From: Curvibacter lanceolatus ATCC 14669
GTDB lineage: Bacteria > Pseudomonadota > Gammaproteobacteria > Burkholderiales > Burkholderiaceae_C
Reading direction: 5' to 3'
NCBI RefSeq assembly: GCF_000381265.1
Contig: NZ_KB906258.1
Location: 62,001-126,000 of the forward strand
Length of the DNA: 64,000 nt
The position numbers and the translations under genes are program-made. The notes under the pieces are model-generated. The model saw only the letters and a program-made list of their open reading frames with translations. It searched no databases and had not been told where the DNA came from. Positions within the stretch are counted from its first letter, which is position 1, and every line of letters starts with the position of its first letter. Of the stretch, positions 1 to 9,674 are shown one piece after another.

Positions 1-419
1 CCCTGGCGGTTCAACTCCTGCTGGTAGGCCTGCTGGGCGGCCTTCTTGGCCTCATCGTCCTTCAAGGCATCGGCGGCACGCCGCTGCGCCTCCAAGGCCA
101 CCACGCGGGCCACCAAGGGCTCACGGGTGATGGTCATGGCCTCGATCTGGGCCTGGGCCTCGGGCGGCAAAGGCACGCCCGGCTGTGCCTTGAGCTGCTG
201 CGCCAGCCAGCGCGACAAGCCCTGAGCGGCCAGTTGACGCGCCGCCTCGGGCGTGGCGCCCCAGGTCAGTCGGTTGAGCCAGCGCACCTGGGCCGCCGCG
301 CTATCGGCCTGGCCATCGCGGGGGCCGCCTTCAGCGCCCGGCAGGCTGGCGCAGCCCGCCAAGCCCAGGCAGGCGCCGGCGGCAGAGCCGGCGAGCAGGT
401 GTCGACGCATCAGATCCAT
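1..419 (-). CDS. DUF1800 family lipoprotein, N-terminal part (cut by window edge)
   Basis: The first 139 codons of a gene running off the left edge. The N-terminus reads as a lipoprotein signal: two arginines (MDLMRRHLLAG), a hydrophobic core and a lipobox LGLAGC at about residues 18-23. The segment RWLNRLTWGATPEAARQLA at about residues 46-64, followed by a GLSRWLAQQL stretch, is the usual opening of DUF1800 proteins. Those are exported proteins of unknown function, often encoded beside a DUF1501 gene. An alanine/glutamine-rich helical stretch follows up to the edge. It lies downstream of lolA on the same strand, separated by about 136 bases in which I see no gene. Start chosen as the first ATG before the signal; the ATG three codons later is equally possible. 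Confidence 0.72.
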   Translation of the reverse strand, partial: MDLMRRHLLAGSAAGACLGLAGCASLPGAEGGPRDGQADSAAAQVRWLNRLTWGATPEAARQLAAQGLSRWLAQQLKAQPGVPLPPEAQAQIEAMTITREPLVARVVALEAQRRAADALKDDEAKKAAQQAYQQELNRQ

Positions 420-555
420 GATGGGTTTCCCGGTTGAGCGCCAGGCGCACGTGCCAGCCAAGAGGCCAGCCCGTCACCCGAGGTGAACTCGCAACGACCC
501 GCGGCAGGCTGGCGTTGACAAACGGATGGTAAAGACCGCCAGCGCCGACCAACCC

Positions 556-1197
556 CTACTGCTGCACCACATCCGCCCCCTTGGGGGGCTTGAACTGAAA
601 GGTGTCGGCCGGCAGGCTGGGGTTGGCCTGAAAACCAGTGAAGCTCAGCACCGAGCGCTGGCCGAAGCTGTCCAGGATGTCGAGGGTGGCCAGCTGCTCG
701 CCCTTGAAACCGATCTTCACGCTCTGGATCTGACCATCGCGCGACTTGGGCAGGGCCTGCACCCACTGCTGGCCGTCCTGCTCGGGCAAGGCACTGAGCT
801 TGAACTCGGCCTCCAGCGACTTGAGGTCGGGCGCCGAGGCCAGCAAGGCGGCCGGGGTGGAGCCCAGCACCTGCGACTGCTTGCGCGCGGTGACCTGGTT
901 CAGGTCCACGTCGTACAGCCAAACGGTCTGGCCGTCTGCCACCAGTTGCTGCTCGAAAGGCTTGCGGTAGTCGAAACGGAAGCGCGAGGGGCGCAGAAAT
1001 TCAAACACGCCGCTGGAGCTCTTGCTGCGCGCCACCTGCCCTTCGCGTGCCGGCGCCGTCACCACCTGGGTGAACTCGGCCTTGCCGCTGCGGGTGCCTT
1101 TGACAAAGGTCTCCAGGGCGTCCAGGCCAGTGGCCAAGGCGGGCCCGGCCAGGCTCAAACCCAGCCCCAGGGCCAGCAGATGTTGTCGAAACTTCAT
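556..1197 (-). CDS. lolA: Outer-membrane lipoprotein carrier protein LolA
   Basis: 213 aa, the usual size for LolA. LolA is the periplasmic chaperone that takes lipoproteins from the LolCDE complex and hands them to LolB at the outer membrane. A clear Sec signal peptide (MKFRQHLLALGLGLSLAGPALA) is followed by the LolA fold: KAEFTQVV near the mature N-terminus, SSSGVFEFLRPSRFRFDY, then VADGQTVWLYDVDLNQV. The start at 1197 is preceded by a GAGTGAG-type ribosome site and puts the signal peptide exactly at the N-terminus. It follows ftsK by ten bases on the same strand, a common proteobacterial order, so the two are probably co-transcribed. Confidence 0.95.
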   Translation of the reverse strand: MKFRQHLLALGLGLSLAGPALATGLDALETFVKGTRSGKAEFTQVVTAPAREGQVARSKSSSGVFEFLRPSRFRFDYRKPFEQQLVADGQTVWLYDVDLNQVTARKQSQVLGSTPAALLASAPDLKSLEAEFKLSALPEQDGQQWVQALPKSRDGQIQSVKIGFKGEQLATLDILDSFGQRSVLSFTGFQANPSLPADTFQFKPPKGADVVQQ

Positions 1198-1207
1198 GGG
1201 CTCACTC

Positions 1208-3529
1208 TCATTCGTTGCGCGCGGGCACCAGCACCTCGCGCTGGCCGCTGGAAGTGAGGGCACTCACCAGTCCGGCTTTTTCCATGTCTTCGAGCAGGCG
1301 GGCCGAGCGGTTGTAACCGATGCGCAGTTTGCGCTGCACATACGAGATGCTGGCCTTGCGGTCTTTCAGCACCACCTCGACGGCCTGGTCGTACATCGGG
1401 TCTTTCTCGCCGCCCTCGCCGCCGCCCTCGCCACCCGGGCCGTCGTCCCCGTCCACGGTACCGCCTTCGAGCACGCCTTCGATGTAATCGGGCTCGCCCT
1501 GGCTTTTCAGGTAGCTGACCACGCGGTGCACCTCTTCATCGCTGACGAAGGCGCCGTGCACCCGCACCGGGAAGCCGGTGCCGCTGGGCATGTAAAGCAT
1601 GTCGCCCATGCCCAGCAGGGCCTCGGCCCCCATCTGGTCGAGGATGGTGCGGCTGTCGATCTTGCTGCTCACCTGGAAGGCGATGCGGGTCGGGATGTTG
1701 GCCTTGATCAGGCCGGTGATCACGTCCACGCTGGGGCGCTGGGTGGCCAGGATCAGGTGGATGCCGGCGGCACGGGCCTTCTGGGCCAGACGGGCGATCA
1801 GCTCTTCGATCTTCTTGCCCACCACCATCATCAGGTCGGCCAGCTCGTCGATCACCACCACGATGTGGGGCAGGCGCTGCAGCGGCTCCGGGCTCTCGGG
1901 GGTCAGGCTGAAGGGGTTGTAGATGAACTCTTCGCGCGCCTTGGCCTCATCGATCTTGGTGTTGTAGCCCGCCAGGTTGCGCACGCCCAGCTTGCTCATC
2001 AGCTTGTAGCGGCGCTCCATCTCGGCCACGCACCAGGTCAGGCCGTTGGCGGCCTGTTTCATATCGGTGACCACCGGGGCCAACAGGTGCGGAATGCCTT
2101 CGTAGACCGACATTTCCAGCATCTTGGGGTCGATCATCAGCAGGCGCACGTCACGCGCCTCGGCCTTGTACAGCAGCGACAGGATCATCGCGTTGATCCC
2201 CACCGATTTGCCCGAACCCGTGGTGCCAGCCACCAGCACGTGGGGCATCTTGGCCAGGTCGGCCACCACCGGGTTGCCGATGATGTCCTTGCCCAGGCCC
2301 ATGGTCAGCAGTGACTTGGCCTCGTGGTAGATCTGCGAGCCCAGGATTTCACTGAGCTTGATGGTCTGGCGCTTGGCGTTGGGCAGCTCCAGCGCCATGA
2401 AGTTCTTGCCCGGGATGGTCTCGATCACCCGGATCGACACCAGGCTCAGCGAGCGCGCCAGGTCCTTGGCCAGGTTCACCACCTGCGAACCCTTGACCCC
2501 GGTGGCGGGTTCGATCTCGTAACGGGTGATGACCGGGCCCGGCGAGGCCAGCACCACGCGCACCTCGACGCCGAAATCCTTGAGCTTCTTCTCGATCAGG
2601 CGGCTGGTCATCTCCAGGGTTTCGGGGGCCACGGTCTCCTGGCGCAGCAGGGCGCCGTCGAGCAGGTCAACCTGCGGCAGCTTGCTGTCGGGCATTTCGG
2701 TGAACAAGGGCTTTTGCCGCTCCTTGACCACGCGCTCGCTCTTGGGCACGTCGATCATCACCGGCTCGATGATCTGCACGGGCTGCGGGTGGTGTTCGCG
2801 GATCTCGATGCGCTCTTCGTGCACCACCTCCTCGCGTTCACGCGCCGCGCGCTTGCCCACCGCCAGGTCTTCGGCGATCTCGCTCTTCTTGCGCCGCGAC
2901 TGCACCAGCGAGTCCAGCGCTGCGCCCAGGCGCTCGGCCGCATGGCCCCAAGAGAAACGGAACACCAATGCACTGCCGACCAGGCCGACGGTCAGGGTCA
3001 GCAGGGCCGATCCGGTGAAACCCAGCCACTTCATCAGCAAAGGGCCCGTGAGGTAGCCCAGCACGCCCCCGGCGTGGCCCGGCAGATGCCCCTCGAAGCG
3101 GTACAGCCGCGTCCATTCGAGCGCCGTGCTGGCCAGCACCAGCAGCACCAGGCCCAGCCAGAACGGCCAGCGCGCGCCAGGCTGACCGGCCTCGTCGGCG
3201 CGCATCCAGCGCGCCAGGCTGGCCAGCCAGGCACGAACGGCCGCCGCCACCCCCCACCAGACGGAAAAACCCAGCATGAAGTAGCTGACATCGGCCAGCC
3301 AGGCGCCCAGGCGCCCGCTCCAGTTCAGGACCTTCAGGCTGCCCCCCGTGGTCGACCAGGCCGGGTCTTGCGCGTGGTAGGTCAGCAGGGCCAGCAGCCA
3401 CAGCACCAGCAGAGCCGCCCAGACGATCAGGCCGATCTCGTGGGTGAAGCGGCTGACCCCGTAGCGCACCGGGGCATCGCGGTCACGGGCCGCGGCGGAG
3501 GAATTCAGGGTGTGAAGGGAATAGGTCAT
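1208..3529 (-). CDS. ftsK: DNA translocase FtsK
   Basis: 773 aa. Septum-located motor that pumps chromosomal DNA toward dif during division. The N-terminus (residues about 30-190) has four to five membrane segments. A short charged linker is followed by the ATPase with Walker A GTTGSGKS near residue 433 and Walker B RLLMIDPK. The C-terminus is a winged-helix gamma domain ([20 protein letters not shown], then [24 protein letters not shown]) that reads KOPS sites, joined by a Gly/Glu/Asp-rich linker ([10 protein letters not shown]). The overall length is that of short-linker FtsK/SpoIIIE forms rather than the 1300 aa E. coli protein. lolA follows directly. Confidence 0.97.
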   Translation of the reverse strand: MTYSLHTLNSSAAARDRDAPVRYGVSRFTHEIGLIVWAALLVLWLLALLTYHAQDPAWSTTGGSLKVLNWSGRLGAWLADVSYFMLGFSVWWGVAAAVRAWLASLARWMRADEAGQPGARWPFWLGLVLLVLASTALEWTRLYRFEGHLPGHAGGVLGYLTGPLLMKWLGFTGSALLTLTVGLVGSALVFRFSWGHAAERLGAALDSLVQSRRKKSEIAEDLAVGKRAAREREEVVHEERIEIREHHPQPVQIIEPVMIDVPKSERVVKERQKPLFTEMPDSKLPQVDLLDGALLRQETVAPETLEMTSRLIEKKLKDFGVEVRVVLASPGPVITRYEIEPATGVKGSQVVNLAKDLARSLSLVSIRVIETIPGKNFMALELPNAKRQTIKLSEILGSQIYHEAKSLLTMGLGKDIIGNPVVADLAKMPHVLVAGTTGSGKSVGINAMILSLLYKAEARDVRLLMIDPKMLEMSVYEGIPHLLAPVVTDMKQAANGLTWCVAEMERRYKLMSKLGVRNLAGYNTKIDEAKAREEFIYNPFSLTPESPEPLQRLPHIVVVIDELADLMMVVGKKIEELIARLAQKARAAGIHLILATQRPSVDVITGLIKANIPTRIAFQVSSKIDSRTILDQMGAEALLGMGDMLYMPSGTGFPVRVHGAFVSDEEVHRVVSYLKSQGEPDYIEGVLEGGTVDGDDGPGGEGGGEGGEKDPMYDQAVEVVLKDRKASISYVQRKLRIGYNRSARLLEDMEKAGLVSALTSSGQREVLVPARNE

Positions 3530-3593
3530 AGGCAGTCAAGGACGCCAAGCTTAGCGCAGCGCAGGGCGGCTGCGCCGCTGGGGCCGGCGGTGT

Positions 3594-4271
3594 TCAGGTC
3601 AGCTGCAGCAGCCGGTCCTTGACCGTCATGCAGCCGGCCTCGTCGGTCTGAACAAAGCCGCGCTCCTCCAGGTCTTTCATGACCCGGCTGACCATTTCGC
3701 GCGAGGCGCCCACCATCTTGGCAATGTCCTGGCGCGAGAGCTTGTCACGAATCACCAGCGCCCCATCGGGGCCTTCGGTGGCGTGCTCCATCAAGGCCCG
3801 CGCTACCCGGCCATAGACATCCATCAATGCCAATGATTCGATCTTCTGATCCGCCTGACGCAGGCGCTGCACCAGGCGCTTCATCACGGCGTAAGCCACG
3901 CTGCTGTTGTCCTGCAGGCAACGCAGAAACTCAGCCCGCCCCAAGGTCAACACGTCGGTCTGGATTTCGGCCCGCACGGTGGCCGAATGGGTCTGGTTGT
4001 CGATCAGGCTCATCTCGCCCAGGTGATCGCCGGTACGCAAGGTGGCCAGGATCACTTCACGGCCCCGCTTGTCGGTGGTCAGGACGCGGACGCGGCCATT
4101 GAGCAAAATGAAGAGGGCATCTGATTTGCTGTCCTGCTCCACCAAGGCCTCGCCGCGCTTGAAGCGCCGCTTCACCACCACCCGCGAAATCAGCTCTGCC
4201 TGGGCCGCCGTCAGCAAGGCAAACAAAGGCACGCGCCGCAGCAATTCAAGGTTGGACACCATGGTCGTCAT
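3594..4271 (-). CDS. Crp/Fnr-family transcriptional regulator
   Basis: 225 aa. N-terminal cyclic-nucleotide-binding beta-barrel (about residues 10-130) and C-terminal winged helix with recognition helix SRQDIAKMVGASREMVSRVMKDLEERGF. In the ligand pocket the segment GEMSLIDNQTHSATVRA aligns with the cAMP phosphate-binding loop of Crp, but the Crp Arg-Ser pair reads His-Ser here. There is no N-terminal Fnr-type cysteine cluster, so iron-sulfur oxygen sensing is unlikely. Start at 4271 chosen because AAGGAG lies about ten bases upstream. It sits between trxB (divergent) and ftsK (same strand, about 65 bases away). The ligand and targets cannot be told from the sequence. Confidence 0.9.
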   Translation of the reverse strand: MTTMVSNLELLRRVPLFALLTAAQAELISRVVVKRRFKRGEALVEQDSKSDALFILLNGRVRVLTTDKRGREVILATLRTGDHLGEMSLIDNQTHSATVRAEIQTDVLTLGRAEFLRCLQDNSSVAYAVMKRLVQRLRQADQKIESLALMDVYGRVARALMEHATEGPDGALVIRDKLSRQDIAKMVGASREMVSRVMKDLEERGFVQTDEAGCMTVKDRLLQLT

Positions 4272-4387
4272 GTCGTGAAATCTCCTTGGCACACCCGGCG
4301 CCAGCACCGGATGTTGAGGTTAACAGGGGCTTGTAAACCCCTCAGGGGCCTGGATCCCGATTAGGTTCTTACAATCGCGATCATTGA

Positions 4388-5443
<1,056 letters not shown>

Positions 5444-5475
5444 GGCAGCGCCGCTGGCCACAGCCAGCCAACCGC

Positions 5476-5505
5476 TTGTAGCCCAATCAGCCCGCAGGCT
5501 ATAAT
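5476..5505 (+). promoter_or_regulatory. Sigma70-type promoter of rpmB-rpmG
   Basis: TTGTAG (5476-5481) and a perfect TATAAT (5500-5505) separated by 18 bases, lying after trxB and pointing at rpmB. Transcription would start near 5512, leaving an untranslated leader of about 165 bases before the rpmB start. Confidence 0.72.
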
Positions 5506-5676
5506 CTTTAGCTTTGCTGAAAAGGCGCAGTCTTTGGCTGCACCCAATTTGCAAATTACCTCCACCGCCACCCTGCCGGGTGCCTCGGGCCTGCCCCGAA
5601 ACACCATGGCAAGCGCCTTGACCGGCCCGGGTGGCGAGGTGCGGCTTCGGCCGTTAACAGTCTTAGGAGTGTCCAC

Positions 5677-5910
5677 ATGGCACGCAAATGTGAAGTCACG
5701 GGCAAGGGCCCGATGGTCGGGAACAACGTTTCCCACGCCAACAACAAAACCAAGCGCCGGTTCCTGCCGAACCTGCAATACCGCCGTTTCTGGGTTGAAA
5801 CTGAAAACCGTTGGGTTCGCCTGCGTGTTTCCAGCGCCGCTCTGCGTCTGATCGACAAGAACGGTATCGACTCTGTGCTCGCAGATCTGCGCGCACGTGG
5901 CCAGGCTTAA
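5677..5910 (+). CDS. rpmB: 50S ribosomal protein L28
   Basis: 77 aa, the family size. The N-terminus [20 protein letters not shown] is the L28 signature, followed by [13 protein letters not shown] and the conserved [19 protein letters not shown] near the C-terminus. Component of the large ribosomal subunit. A TTAGGAG ribosome site precedes the ATG. rpmG follows after 11 bases with its own GGAG, so the two form an operon closed by the hairpin at 6112. Confidence 0.98.
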   Translation: MARKCEVTGKGPMVGNNVSHANNKTKRRFLPNLQYRRFWVETENRWVRLRVSSAALRLIDKNGIDSVLADLRARGQA

Positions 5911-5921
5911 GGAGAATCACC

Positions 5922-6092
5922 ATGGCAGCCAAAGGCGGACGCGAAAAGATCAAGCTGGAATCCACTGCGGGTACCGGCCACTTCTACACCACCACCAAGA
6001 ACAAGAAGACCACGCCCGAGAAGATGCTGATCAAGAAATTTGATCCGAAAGCTCGCAAGCACGTCGACTACAAGGAAATCAAGCTGAAGTAA
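5922..6092 (+). CDS. rpmG: 50S ribosomal protein L33
   Basis: 56 aa. [20 protein letters not shown] followed by [22 protein letters not shown] and a lysine-rich end is typical L33. The protein has none of the CxxC zinc pairs found in zinc-binding L33 forms, so it is the zinc-independent type normal for Proteobacteria. The ribosome site AAGGAG is ten bases upstream. Second gene of the rpmB-rpmG operon. Confidence 0.97.
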   Translation: MAAKGGREKIKLESTAGTGHFYTTTKNKKTTPEKMLIKKFDPKARKHVDYKEIKLK

Positions 6093-6111
6093 TTCAGCCC
6101 TTTCCAGTCAA

Positions 6112-6141
6112 GCCACCCGGCCCCGGCCCGGTGGCTTTTTT
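6112..6141 (+). terminator. Rho-independent terminator after rpmG
   Basis: GCCACC (6112-6117) pairs with GGTGGC (6130-6135), with further GG/CC pairing inside, followed by six T. It lies 20 bases after the rpmG stop. Confidence 0.85.
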
Positions 6142-6188
6142 GTTGCCCGCGCCACATCACAGACACCACCAGCCCGAGGCGAACAGGA

Positions 6189-7694
6189 TCAGGCGGCCGA
6201 CAGGCCCAGTGGGTCTTGCGCGATCATGGCCTTGGCCAGCTGGCCCAGCGTGACGTAAGCCGCCTCGACCTCGGGCGTGAAGGGCAGGCCACAGCTCAGT
6301 CGCATGAAGCGCTCATAGCGGCCGGTGTTGGAGAACATCGGCCCCGGCGCCACCCGGATGCCGCAGTCCAGGGCGCGCTCGAACAGCAGCGACGAAGACA
6401 CCCCCAAAGGCAGCTCGATCCACAGGCTCAGGCCACCCGGCGGCACGCTGAGGCGCGTGCCCACAGGAAAATGCCGCGCCACCGCCTGCACACTGCGCTC
6501 GCGCTGCCGGGCCAGGTGGCCGCGCAGCCGGCTCAGATGGCGCGAGAAGGCGGCCGAATCCACACAGCGCGCCGCCAGCAACTGCGCCCAGACCTGCATG
6601 TTGCGGGTCTTGGCAAACTTGAGCATCTGCACCCGGGTGTGCCAGCGGCCCCCATTCATCCAACCCTGTCGCAAGCCCGGCGCCAAGGTCTTGTTGAAGG
6701 ACACGCAGTAAATCACCTGGCCGCTGCGATCCCAGGCCTTGAGCGGGCGCGAAATGCCAGGGGTGTCCACCAGTTCACGGTAGATGTCGTCCTCGATCAG
6801 CGCCAGGTTGTGCTGCCCGCAAAAGGCAACCAGACGGGCCTTGTGGGCATCGGGCATCACCGCGCCGTGGGGCATCTGCAGATGCGGCACCACCACCACG
6901 GCCTTGAGCCGGGGCTCCTGCTGCACGGCCAGCTCCAGCGCTTCCAGCGACAGACCGGTGCGGGCGCTGCTGGGAATCTCGATGGCCCGCAGGTTCTGCG
7001 CCTCCACGGCCTGGAGCAGGCCGTAGAAAGTGGGTGACTCCATGGCAATCACATCCCCCTGCTCGGCCACCGCGCTGAGCGCCAGATTCACCGCCTCGGA
7101 GTTGCCCAGCGTCGACATCACTTCGTGCGGCGCCACATGCACACCCGACTCCAGGGCGCGCCGGGCCATCGCCGCCTGGAAGATCGGATGGGTGCCGGGC
7201 CGCGAATGTCCCTGCACCAGGATCTCTGGATGCTCCCGCAACAGCGCCGCACCGATGCGATTCAAGGCCGCGCCGTCAAACAACTCGGCCGCCGGCATGG
7301 CCGAGCCCAGATCGATGCGCACCTGCGCCAGGCGGCTTTTTTCGAGCCACAGCGAAATGCGTTCATTGATGCCTGCGAACTCCGCCCCATCCAGGCGATG
7401 CAAAGGCAGCCGCAGATCGGGCTCGGAGCACTCGCCCAGCAAGGACTGCGGGCTGTCGCACACAAAATACCCCACCCGGGGCCGGGCCTGCACACAGCCC
7501 AGGGACTCCAGCGTGCGCAGGGCCTGCAAGGCGGTGCTCAGGCTCACGCCATGGCGCTGCATCAGCTCGCGCACCGAGGGCATGCGGGTGCCGACGCCCA
7601 AAACCCCTTGCCGGATCGCCTGGTGGTAGTGCTCGGCCACCTGCCGGTAAAGAGGAGAAGGCTCGGCGAGCGGGCGGGTCTGTAGATCGGACAT
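6189..7694 (-). CDS. MocR-type regulator (GntR winged helix + aminotransferase fold)
   Basis: 501 aa. N-terminal GntR-like winged helix (PLYRQVAEHYHQAIRQGVLG, MPSVRELMQRHGVSLSTALQAL) joined to a fold-type I aminotransferase domain. The PLP lysine is in CVSFNKTLAPGLRQGWM, and an RLSCG-type motif near the C-terminus marks the carboxylate-binding arginine region. MocR proteins use a PLP-amino acid adduct as signal rather than catalysing transamination. The start at 7694 (MSDLQTRPLAEPSPLYRQV) lacks a strong ribosome site, so the true start could be 12 codons upstream. It is divergent from the small gene at 7848, with repeat elements between them. The ligand is unknown. Confidence 0.9.
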   Translation of the reverse strand: MSDLQTRPLAEPSPLYRQVAEHYHQAIRQGVLGVGTRMPSVRELMQRHGVSLSTALQALRTLESLGCVQARPRVGYFVCDSPQSLLGECSEPDLRLPLHRLDGAEFAGINERISLWLEKSRLAQVRIDLGSAMPAAELFDGAALNRIGAALLREHPEILVQGHSRPGTHPIFQAAMARRALESGVHVAPHEVMSTLGNSEAVNLALSAVAEQGDVIAMESPTFYGLLQAVEAQNLRAIEIPSSARTGLSLEALELAVQQEPRLKAVVVVPHLQMPHGAVMPDAHKARLVAFCGQHNLALIEDDIYRELVDTPGISRPLKAWDRSGQVIYCVSFNKTLAPGLRQGWMNGGRWHTRVQMLKFAKTRNMQVWAQLLAARCVDSAAFSRHLSRLRGHLARQRERSVQAVARHFPVGTRLSVPPGGLSLWIELPLGVSSSLLFERALDCGIRVAPGPMFSNTGRYERFMRLSCGLPFTPEVEAAYVTLGQLAKAMIAQDPLGLSAA

Positions 7695-7732
7695 GAGGCA
7701 AGCATGATGCCCCAAGGCACCGCACCGCAACA

Positions 7733-7781
7733 GATACAGAAACCCGCGCGTGATACCGAAACAGCGGTGTTTTTTCGGATC
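7733..7781. promoter_or_regulatory. Candidate MocR operator: two direct repeats plus one inverted copy
   Basis: GATACAGAAAC (7733-7743) and GATACCGAAAC (7752-7762) are direct repeats starting 19 bases apart. A related inverted copy, GTTTTTTCGGATC, is at 7769-7781. MocR proteins such as PdxR and GabR are known to bind this kind of arrangement. The site lies between the divergent MocR gene and the 7848 gene. Confidence 0.5.
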
Positions 7782-7847
7782 TGATGCGCCCCTGACCCCT
7801 CCTGGCTGTGCCTGTTGCCCAGAGCCCCGGCGCCCTACGCTGAAGGC

Positions 7848-8291
7848 ATGAAAAACGCCAGCACCACCCTCCTCGCTACCCCCCTCGCCACCCCGGGCGC
7901 TGCCCCACCACCGGCACCCCGGTCTCAGCGCATCCTGTCGCTCGAACCCTCAGGCCAGCGCCTGCTATGGGTGGCTGAGGGCAGCGAGTTGCAGGGCTTG
8001 AACGGCCCACTGCAAGTCCTCCTCTACCCGGGCCAGCCCGACACGCGCCAGCCATTTCGACTGCAAGCCGGGCAAGGCTGGCGCAGCCCGGGCACAGGCT
8101 GGGTCAGCCTGCACAACCCAGGGGCCACAGCTTGCCGCGGACAATGGCGGATGGCACCTGAAACGGAGCCACACCGTCCGCCCCCGAGCGCCACGACCCA
8201 GCCACAAAAAAGCCGCCCCGGCCTGACGACCTGGGGGCGGCTGATGGGGGCCTGGCTGACGGCGATCAGGCCTGGGCGGCGCGCAACCTGA
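7848..8291 (+). CDS. Small protein of unknown function divergent from the MocR gene
   Basis: 147 aa. I do not recognise a firm family. A proline/threonine-rich N-terminus precedes a core of about 80 residues containing GSELQGLNGPLQVLLYPGQ and FRLQAGQGW. That layout loosely resembles the small cupin-like DUF2917 proteins often found divergent from MocR genes in Burkholderiales, but the resemblance is weak. There is no signal peptide or membrane segment. The last 26 bases overlap the 3' end of the convergent desaturase gene. The desaturase terminator hairpin lies inside this coding sequence, so the final 28 or so codons may be poorly conserved. Start at 7848 chosen for a GAAGG-like site just upstream. 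Confidence 0.55.
   Translation: MKNASTTLLATPLATPGAAPPPAPRSQRILSLEPSGQRLLWVAEGSELQGLNGPLQVLLYPGQPDTRQPFRLQAGQGWRSPGTGWVSLHNPGATACRGQWRMAPETEPHRPPPSATTQPQKSRPGLTTWGRLMGAWLTAIRPGRRAT
8206..8241 (-). terminator. Rho-independent terminator of the desaturase gene
   Basis: On the minus strand GCCGCCCC and GGGGCGGC form a perfect 8 bp stem with a 14-base loop, followed by six T (seen as A at 8206-8211 on the plus strand). It lies 25 bases past the desaturase stop, inside the 3' part of the convergent 7848 gene. Confidence 0.82.
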
Positions 8292-9468
8292 TCGAGAAGT
8301 CGCGCAGGGCGGCAATGCCGCTCTCTTCGGCACGGCGGCACCAGGCCTGCAGATCACGGGTGAGCTGCTCACGCGACTGCGAGGTGTTGAGCCACAACTG
8401 GCGCAGCTCTTCGCGCATCACCACCATCTTGTCGAGCGCCGGGTAGGCCGCACGGGCCTGGGCCAGTTCGGGCTGGGCGGCAGCGGGCACTTTTTCGGCA
8501 TCGCGGTGCAGCCAGCGGCGGGCGGCATCCAGCAGAGGAGCATCACCTTGCTTGGCCTTGAGCGCAGCCAGTTCCTGGCGCACGCCACGGGCATAGCCGG
8601 CCATCACTTCGTAACGGTTGGCGATCAGGGCTTCCAGCGTCTTTTCGTCGGCCACGGGGCGGATGTCACCCAGTTGCAGCTTGGGCGGCGTCTTCTTGAC
8701 CTTGGCCCAGCCGATCTTGGACATCAGGCTGATATAGACCCAGCCGATGTCGAATTCGTAGGGCTTGACCGCGAACTTGGCCGAGGTCGGGTAGGTGTGG
8801 TGGTTGTTGTGCAGTTCTTCGCCACCAATGATGATGCCGATCGGCGAGATGTTGGTGCTGGCGTCCGGCGCCTCGAAGTTGCGATAACCCCAGTAGTGGC
8901 CGATGCCGTTGATGATGCCGGCCGCGGTGATCGGGATCCACAGCATCTGAACCGCCCACACGGTGGCGCCCAAAGCGCCGAACATGGCCAGGTTCAGGAT
9001 CAGCATCAGGCCCACGCCCTGCCAGCTGAAACGCGAATACAGGTTGCGCTCGATCCAGTCGTCCGGGGTGCCATGGCCAAAACGGGCGATGGTCTCGGTG
9101 TTCTTGGCTTCGGCACGGTACAGCTCGGCACCTTGCCAGAACACCGTCTCGATGCCGCGGGTCTGCGGGCTGTGCGGGTCTTCAGCGGTTTCGCACTTGG
9201 CGTGGTGCTTGCGGTGGATGGCCACCCACTGCTTGGTCACCATGCCGGTGCCGATCCACAGCCAGAAGCGGAAGAAATGCTGGGGGATGGGGTGCAGATC
9301 CAGCGCCCGGTGGGCCTGCGAACGGTGCAGGAAGATGGTCACGCCACAGATGGTCAGGTGGGTGGTCACCAGTGTGTACAGCACGACCTGCCACCAGGTC
9401 AGATCCCAAAGGCCGTGACCCAGCCAGTCGATGGCCGCATTCAGCACAGCCCAGTCCGGTAAAAACAT
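8266..9468 (-). CDS. Membrane acyl-CoA/fatty acid desaturase (delta-9 type)
   Basis: 400 aa. Integral membrane di-iron desaturase that introduces a double bond in acyl chains, adjusting membrane fluidity. The three histidine boxes are present: HRSQAHR, HRKHHAKCE and ELHNNHH, with hydrophobic segments around them (WWQVVLYTLVTTHLTICGV, GVGLMLILNLAMFGALG). The C-terminal 110 residues form a soluble helical extension (ALIANRYEVMAGYARGVRQ onward) often seen in the beta/gamma-proteobacterial DesA-like group. The start at 9468 (MFLPDWAVLNAA) has AAGG seven bases upstream. It has its own terminator at 8206-8241. Monocistronic. Confidence 0.93.
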   Translation of the reverse strand: MFLPDWAVLNAAIDWLGHGLWDLTWWQVVLYTLVTTHLTICGVTIFLHRSQAHRALDLHPIPQHFFRFWLWIGTGMVTKQWVAIHRKHHAKCETAEDPHSPQTRGIETVFWQGAELYRAEAKNTETIARFGHGTPDDWIERNLYSRFSWQGVGLMLILNLAMFGALGATVWAVQMLWIPITAAGIINGIGHYWGYRNFEAPDASTNISPIGIIIGGEELHNNHHTYPTSAKFAVKPYEFDIGWVYISLMSKIGWAKVKKTPPKLQLGDIRPVADEKTLEALIANRYEVMAGYARGVRQELAALKAKQGDAPLLDAARRWLHRDAEKVPAAAQPELAQARAAYPALDKMVVMREELRQLWLNTSQSREQLTRDLQAWCRRAEESGIAALRDFSIRLRAAQA

Positions 9469-9613
9469 GTATGAACCTTGTCCTCGATGAAGGAATTCAT
9501 GGGGACTGCTCCCCAAAAAACAAAGCTGCAGGACGCAGCTAGCACGAATTTTAATCGCTCAAAGCCTATACACGGTTTTTTTAACCTTATGGATTGCCCT
9601 GCTATCCAGGCTT

Positions 9614-9635
9614 GACGGGGCGTGCCAGCCCCGTC
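9614..9635. other. Stem-loop between rRNA methyltransferase and desaturase genes
   Basis: GACGGGGC and GCCCCGTC form a perfect 8 bp stem with a 6-base loop, but no T-run follows on either strand. It may help end transcription of the methyltransferase gene (stop at 9675) or stabilise its mRNA 3' end. Confidence 0.4.
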
Positions 9636-9674
9636 TTAGAGACTGTTCAGTGTCAGGAAGACTTGAACAGGCGC

